Assembly: GCF_026745355.1 (NCBI RefSeq)
Contig: NC_079203.1
Span: forward strand, 372,001 to 436,000
Origin: Beta vulgaris subsp. vulgaris
Taxonomy: Eukaryota > Streptophyta > Magnoliopsida > Caryophyllales > Amaranthaceae
Direction: 5' to 3'
Length of the DNA: 64,000 bases
Shown here: piece after piece, positions 60,901 through 64,000 of the stretch
How the letters are laid out: each line of letters starts with the position of its first letter
Position numbering within the stretch: the stretch's first letter is position 1
The notes under the pieces: model-generated
Seen by the model: the letters and a program-made list of their open reading frames with translations, nothing else
The model's database searches: none
What the model was told of the DNA's origin: nothing
Made by a program: the position numbers and the translations under genes

Positions 60901-61471
60901 CACCCCATTCCCCAAGAAAGCACAAATCTTTCCCAAGATAGATAATCCCCAACATCTCACTTATCAAAGATACATTAACAAGAACAAGCATATAACAAAA
61001 TATAAAAAGAAACCCAAGATACCAAAAAAGAAATGATAAAATTCTTTGTTACAACCGAAACAAATAGTATCACAGCAATACTACAATAATGTTACATTAC
61101 ATTACATTATTATTACCAATCAATCAAGTATAATGCAGCAAAATTTAATAAAATTAAAAGCAAAAACAAAATAGACATTACCAATATTTAATAGCTTTAC
61201 AACCAGCGCAATGTTTAGTAGCAGGTTGACTACAAACAGCACACGGTTCAGCCGCAGCAACAGCCATTGACGAGGAGATAGAATACGACGTCGTTGAAGA
61301 AGAATTAAAATTAGTATCAACTACAAAATACTTTGATGCAGTAGACCGAAGCAAATATAAAAACCCTAAAGAAAGAATGAAAGCTGTGATCAAAAACTGG
61401 AGCACCCAATTCCAATTACTATTCGGGTTCGGATCCAAACACAGTGTCGAGGTGATAGAGGAGACATGCAT
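48956..61471 (-). CDS. MYND-finger ubiquitin-specific protease (UBP15-19 subfamily)
   Basis: Eleven exons joined by GT-AG sites: 61471-61182, 58355-58184, 58075-57987, 57724-57639, 57563-57401, 57055-56932, 55655-55498, 52973-52889, 52774-52562, 52060-51999, 49808-48956. The sum is 2295 nt, 764 codons plus stop, with all junctions in frame. Residues ~22-42 are a membrane segment ([18 protein letters not shown]). Residues 77-114 form a MYND zinc finger; its Cys97 codon is split by intron 1. The USP core has catalytic Cys185 ([15 protein letters not shown]) and His441 (FFGHYICY), with IDD at 456-458. [11 protein letters not shown] and ALKRFQ are also typical. The tail after [13 protein letters not shown] is Ser/Glu-rich and unstructured-looking. 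Role: removal of ubiquitin from proteins, probably at a membrane. Length is close to the family's shorter members. Confidence 0.93.
50765..51000. repeat. 117-bp tandem duplication in intron 10 of the protease gene
   Basis: Two copies start at 50765 and 50882 (CCTCTTCYACACTAGACATC...). They differ by a few bases and a 6-base insertion (AGTGCA area). Non-coding. Confidence 0.85.
53376..53827. mobile_element. CpG-rich hAT MITE in intron 7 of the protease gene, 452 bp
   Basis: Ends CAGGGAA and TTCCCTG are flanked by a perfect 8-bp target duplication CCTACACC (53368-53375 and 53828-53835). Both halves are packed with ACGGAACG/CGCGG words, while the centre is AT-rich. Non-coding. The 8-bp duplication places it in hAT. 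Confidence 0.88.
59962..61108. repeat. Long direct duplication in intron 1 of the protease gene
   Basis: 59962-60450 and 60631-61108 are near-copies (period about 669), separated by the 180-bp block also found at 48431-48585. Non-coding; the second copy ends about 75 bases before exon 1. Confidence 0.85.
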
Positions 61472-62036
61472 CTATTTTTATACACTTTCCCCACTTTCTA
61501 TAATTTTTTCATTGAAAAGAAATCTTTTTTTTTGGGGAGAAATATATTGATTTTGAGAAAATTAAGGAAACTTTTTTGTGTTTGTATTTTCTGGGTTTTT
61601 AGTTTTACTCTCTGTTTTTTTAGTTTGTTTGTTGATGAAAAACAGAACAAATATTCGCTGGTTTTTGGAAACAAAAAAGAGAAAAAATTAAGTTAATAGT
61701 AATGGTAATTAATTAATATAGTTAGGGAGTTGTGAGATCTTTGTTTGTTGGAGAGTTATTAGCCGTCTGATTAGGTGTATAGTGAGGTGGATTAATAATA
61801 GAGATCAGATGGTGTTATTTGATTGTTGTTTAAGAAAGGAAGGTTTCTGACTGTTGTAAATCATAGGAGTTGCAGAGAATTTGCTGGTTTGAGGTGTGTC
61901 TGATGTGGCGTGGATGAGGAGTCAAGTCTCAAGTGTGTGACTTTGTGAAGTTGGGTAATATTCTTTGGAATCATTCTTTTCTTTCCTACACTTTCTACTC
62001 TTGTCTTTGTGAAAAAATTAAAATTTTTATCGACGC
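61472..62036. other. Upstream region of the protease gene
   Basis: The 5' flank of the minus-strand protease gene. T-rich on the plus strand, with no convincing TATA box. No other gene seen. Confidence 0.4.
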
Positions 62037-62585
62037 TAGAGCCGGTAAATGAATCGTGTCGTGTCAAAATTCGTATCAGGTTCAACTGTAAACGGTCTAA
62101 AAATTCTCAACCAGTCAAATCGAAATCGATTTGTTTATTAAACAGGTCAACAATACTCAACTCTTACCCGGACTGTTATTAAACGGGTTACCTAGCCCGT
62201 TTTTCCACCCATTTATCAAGAGCGAAGCATATATACATAAACTAAACAAATGTAAATCTTATAATTCTTAAACCAAGTATTATATACTAATATATTACCT
62301 AAATAAACCAAAACGGGGAACCAAATAATAAATCTTATGTATTTATGAAAAATATTCATATTATATCAAACCCCACAAATAATATTGATAGTAGAATAGT
62401 AGTTAAACAGGTTGTCGTGTTGAATTCGGGTTGAATTGTCCAACCCTTACCGAACTTGTTTAATAAATGGGCCGTATCAAGTTAACCCGCTTACTTAAAC
62501 ATGTTGAAAACCTTGACCCAAACCGACTAATCTCAGGTCAAGGTCAGGTCGGGTTGGCGGGCCGTTCAAACTTTTACCGCCTCTA
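62037..62585. mobile_element. hAT-like MITE, 549 bp
   Basis: Imperfect inverted ends TAGAGCCGGTAAA and TTTACCGCCTCTA enclose GGGTTGAATTGTCC/ACCCG-type short repeats. No clear 8-bp target duplication remains. Structure parallels the element at 42-447. Confidence 0.6.
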
Positions 62586-63114
62586 CCTAGTGCATTACTA
62601 AATCTGGTGTTGATATAATGCTAGTAGATGTGATTATATTAAAAATAGGGTCATTATGTTAAAAAACATGCCATCGTATATGCTTAACAATGAAATATAC
62701 TACAAAATTGTGTATAGTAAGATTAAAAAATGCGACACCAATAAAGTGTAAAGTAGAAGTCTTACCATTTTAACCAACTATTAAATACGCTCTCTACTCC
62801 ACATAAATATGTATAACTTGCAACATTAATATATAAACAAACTAATCTGAAGTACATAGTATAAGCTTGATACATATAAATATTATTTGGGGCTTTGCCC
62901 GAGCTACACACTAGCTTACGATGAAAAAGATTTTTTTTTTCTTCTTTAGTACACTCTCCAGTTTTTATTAGTTTACCGATTTCTTTGGGCATAGAGTTCT
63001 AGAAAAAATAGGTATGTGGGTCATAAAAGAAAAGAGAAAATATTAATCTGTTGTTATATTGTATTGAAATTAGTGTTGTGAGCCAAGAAAAGTAGAGTGA
63101 AAATGTAAAGATAA
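62586..63114. other. Non-coding spacer
   Basis: AT-rich, no gene recognised. Confidence 0.3.
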
Positions 63115-63116
63115 TA

Positions 63117-63371
63117 CTTCCTCCGTTCCGAATTAAATACGACAATTTCACTTTTTCACTATTCACACTTTTCACTTTGACTAAGATTTGTGATTTATAC
63201 ATAATGAAAAACATAGTCGAGTGAAATCCTGTTAGATTCATTGCATGACGTACTTTATAAAACATAATTTTAATAATTTGTACTATATGTAATTATAGAT
63301 ATTTGTGATCAAAATAATGCCTCGGCAAGCGTAAAAGTGGGTTTGTTGCATTTAATTCGAAACAGAGGAAG
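63117..63371. mobile_element. Stowaway MITE, 255 bp
   Basis: Ends CTTCCTCCGTTCCGAATTAAA and a diverged complement, flanked by TA on both sides (63115-63116, 63372-63373). Non-coding. Confidence 0.82.
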
Positions 63372-63373
63372 TA

Positions 63374-63857
63374 ATAAAAACAATTATTAAGGCCATTCCA
63401 AAAACTAAAAAAAAAAAACAAGAAGTGATAAGGAACAATTCGAAAGAAAAGCGAGTAAACTAATAAAAACAAGAGGGGATATGTACTTGGATGGAATAAG
63501 GCCGCTGTACCCATAAGCAAGTTACAGGCCCATCACTAAGCCCAATCCCTTCCCCATATTCGCACCCAAGAGGTCAAGACCTTCCCCGAATGTGGAGGAC
63601 TGGATGAGATACCATCCTGACTATAGCTATTCTCAGTTGGTTAAATTTTTTGGTTAAACTATCTTTAGAAATAATGTTCTGCTTGAATAGCTAAAAGTGC
63701 ATATAAATTGCAACTTTGCAAGAGTAAACTAGTACAACATATATATTGACAATTTGACATGGGGACATTTAATTAACTCATTTAGCAAGACACATTGTAT
63801 GGCCTTCTTTAAGTGGTACTGGCCTACTGGGCCTAGTTCGTGGGAATCCGGCGTAAA
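63374..63857. other. Non-coding spacer
   Basis: No gene recognised. 63505-63610 is more GC-rich (CCCAATCCCTTCCCC) but shows no conserved protein or tRNA features. Confidence 0.3.
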
Positions 63858-63859
63858 TA

Positions 63860-64000
63860 CTCCCTCCGTTCTGTCTTAAATGAACCGTTTGCTTTTTCAT
63901 GCAATCCAATGCATTTTTTTAATCATTAATATCTTTAGTTATGTACACGTAAAAAAATATATAAAAAGTTCGTAATTTGATAGTATGCACGAATCTAACA
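63860..64000. mobile_element. Stowaway MITE, left part, cut by window end
   Basis: TA followed by CTCCCTCCGTTCTGTCTTAAA at 63860, the standard Stowaway terminus. The right end lies outside the window. Confidence 0.7.

Overview
This is a stretch of nuclear DNA from a flowering plant, very probably a eudicot. The evidence is a GT-AG multi-exon ubiquitin-specific protease gene, class III peroxidase exons, hybrid proline-rich protein genes, and plant-type Copia, Gypsy, LINE, Helitron, hAT, Tourist and Stowaway elements. Background is AT-rich with low gene density. The species cannot be fixed from sequence alone.

Left part (1-27.1 kb): mostly nested transposons. A Tork-like Copia element (789-5869, perfect GATAT target duplication) sits in the 3' end of a LINE relic that also holds a hAT-type MITE. 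Next come a decayed class III peroxidase (6256-7989), a chimera of an Ale-like Copia LTR-gag start joined to a 5'-truncated LINE (9446-12522), and a fragmentary second peroxidase copy. An unrecognised four-exon gene with an Asn/Gly-rich linker is present twice (13841-16129 and 21544-23600, both minus). Copy 1 carries a solo LTR in exon 2 and an 8-nt frame change. Copy 2 has a 24-bp coding minisatellite and a LINE inserted upstream of its first exon. A 2.5-kb Gypsy solo LTR (GTAAA target duplication) and a Helitron lie between them.

Middle part (27.5-46.2 kb): a direct duplication of about 7.7 kb. Each unit carries one large minus-strand hybrid proline-rich cell-wall protein gene. The copy at 39961-42801 is intact with a full cysteine-rich C-terminal domain. 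The copy at 29182-31821 has a 2-nt frameshift that removes half of that domain. A SIRE-type solo LTR is present only in the second unit.

Right part (46-64 kb): a Stowaway MITE, a Helitron, a SINA-type E3 ligase exon relic, then a large intact gene. This gene (48956-61471, minus, 11 exons, 764 codons by my splice model) encodes an N-terminally membrane-anchored, MYND-zinc-finger ubiquitin-specific protease. Its introns hold a CpG-rich hAT MITE and two tandem duplications. More MITEs fill the right edge.

I find no operon-like or defence-like system. The least explained item is the duplicated unknown gene; the best-supported host genes are the ubiquitin protease and the second proline-rich protein gene.
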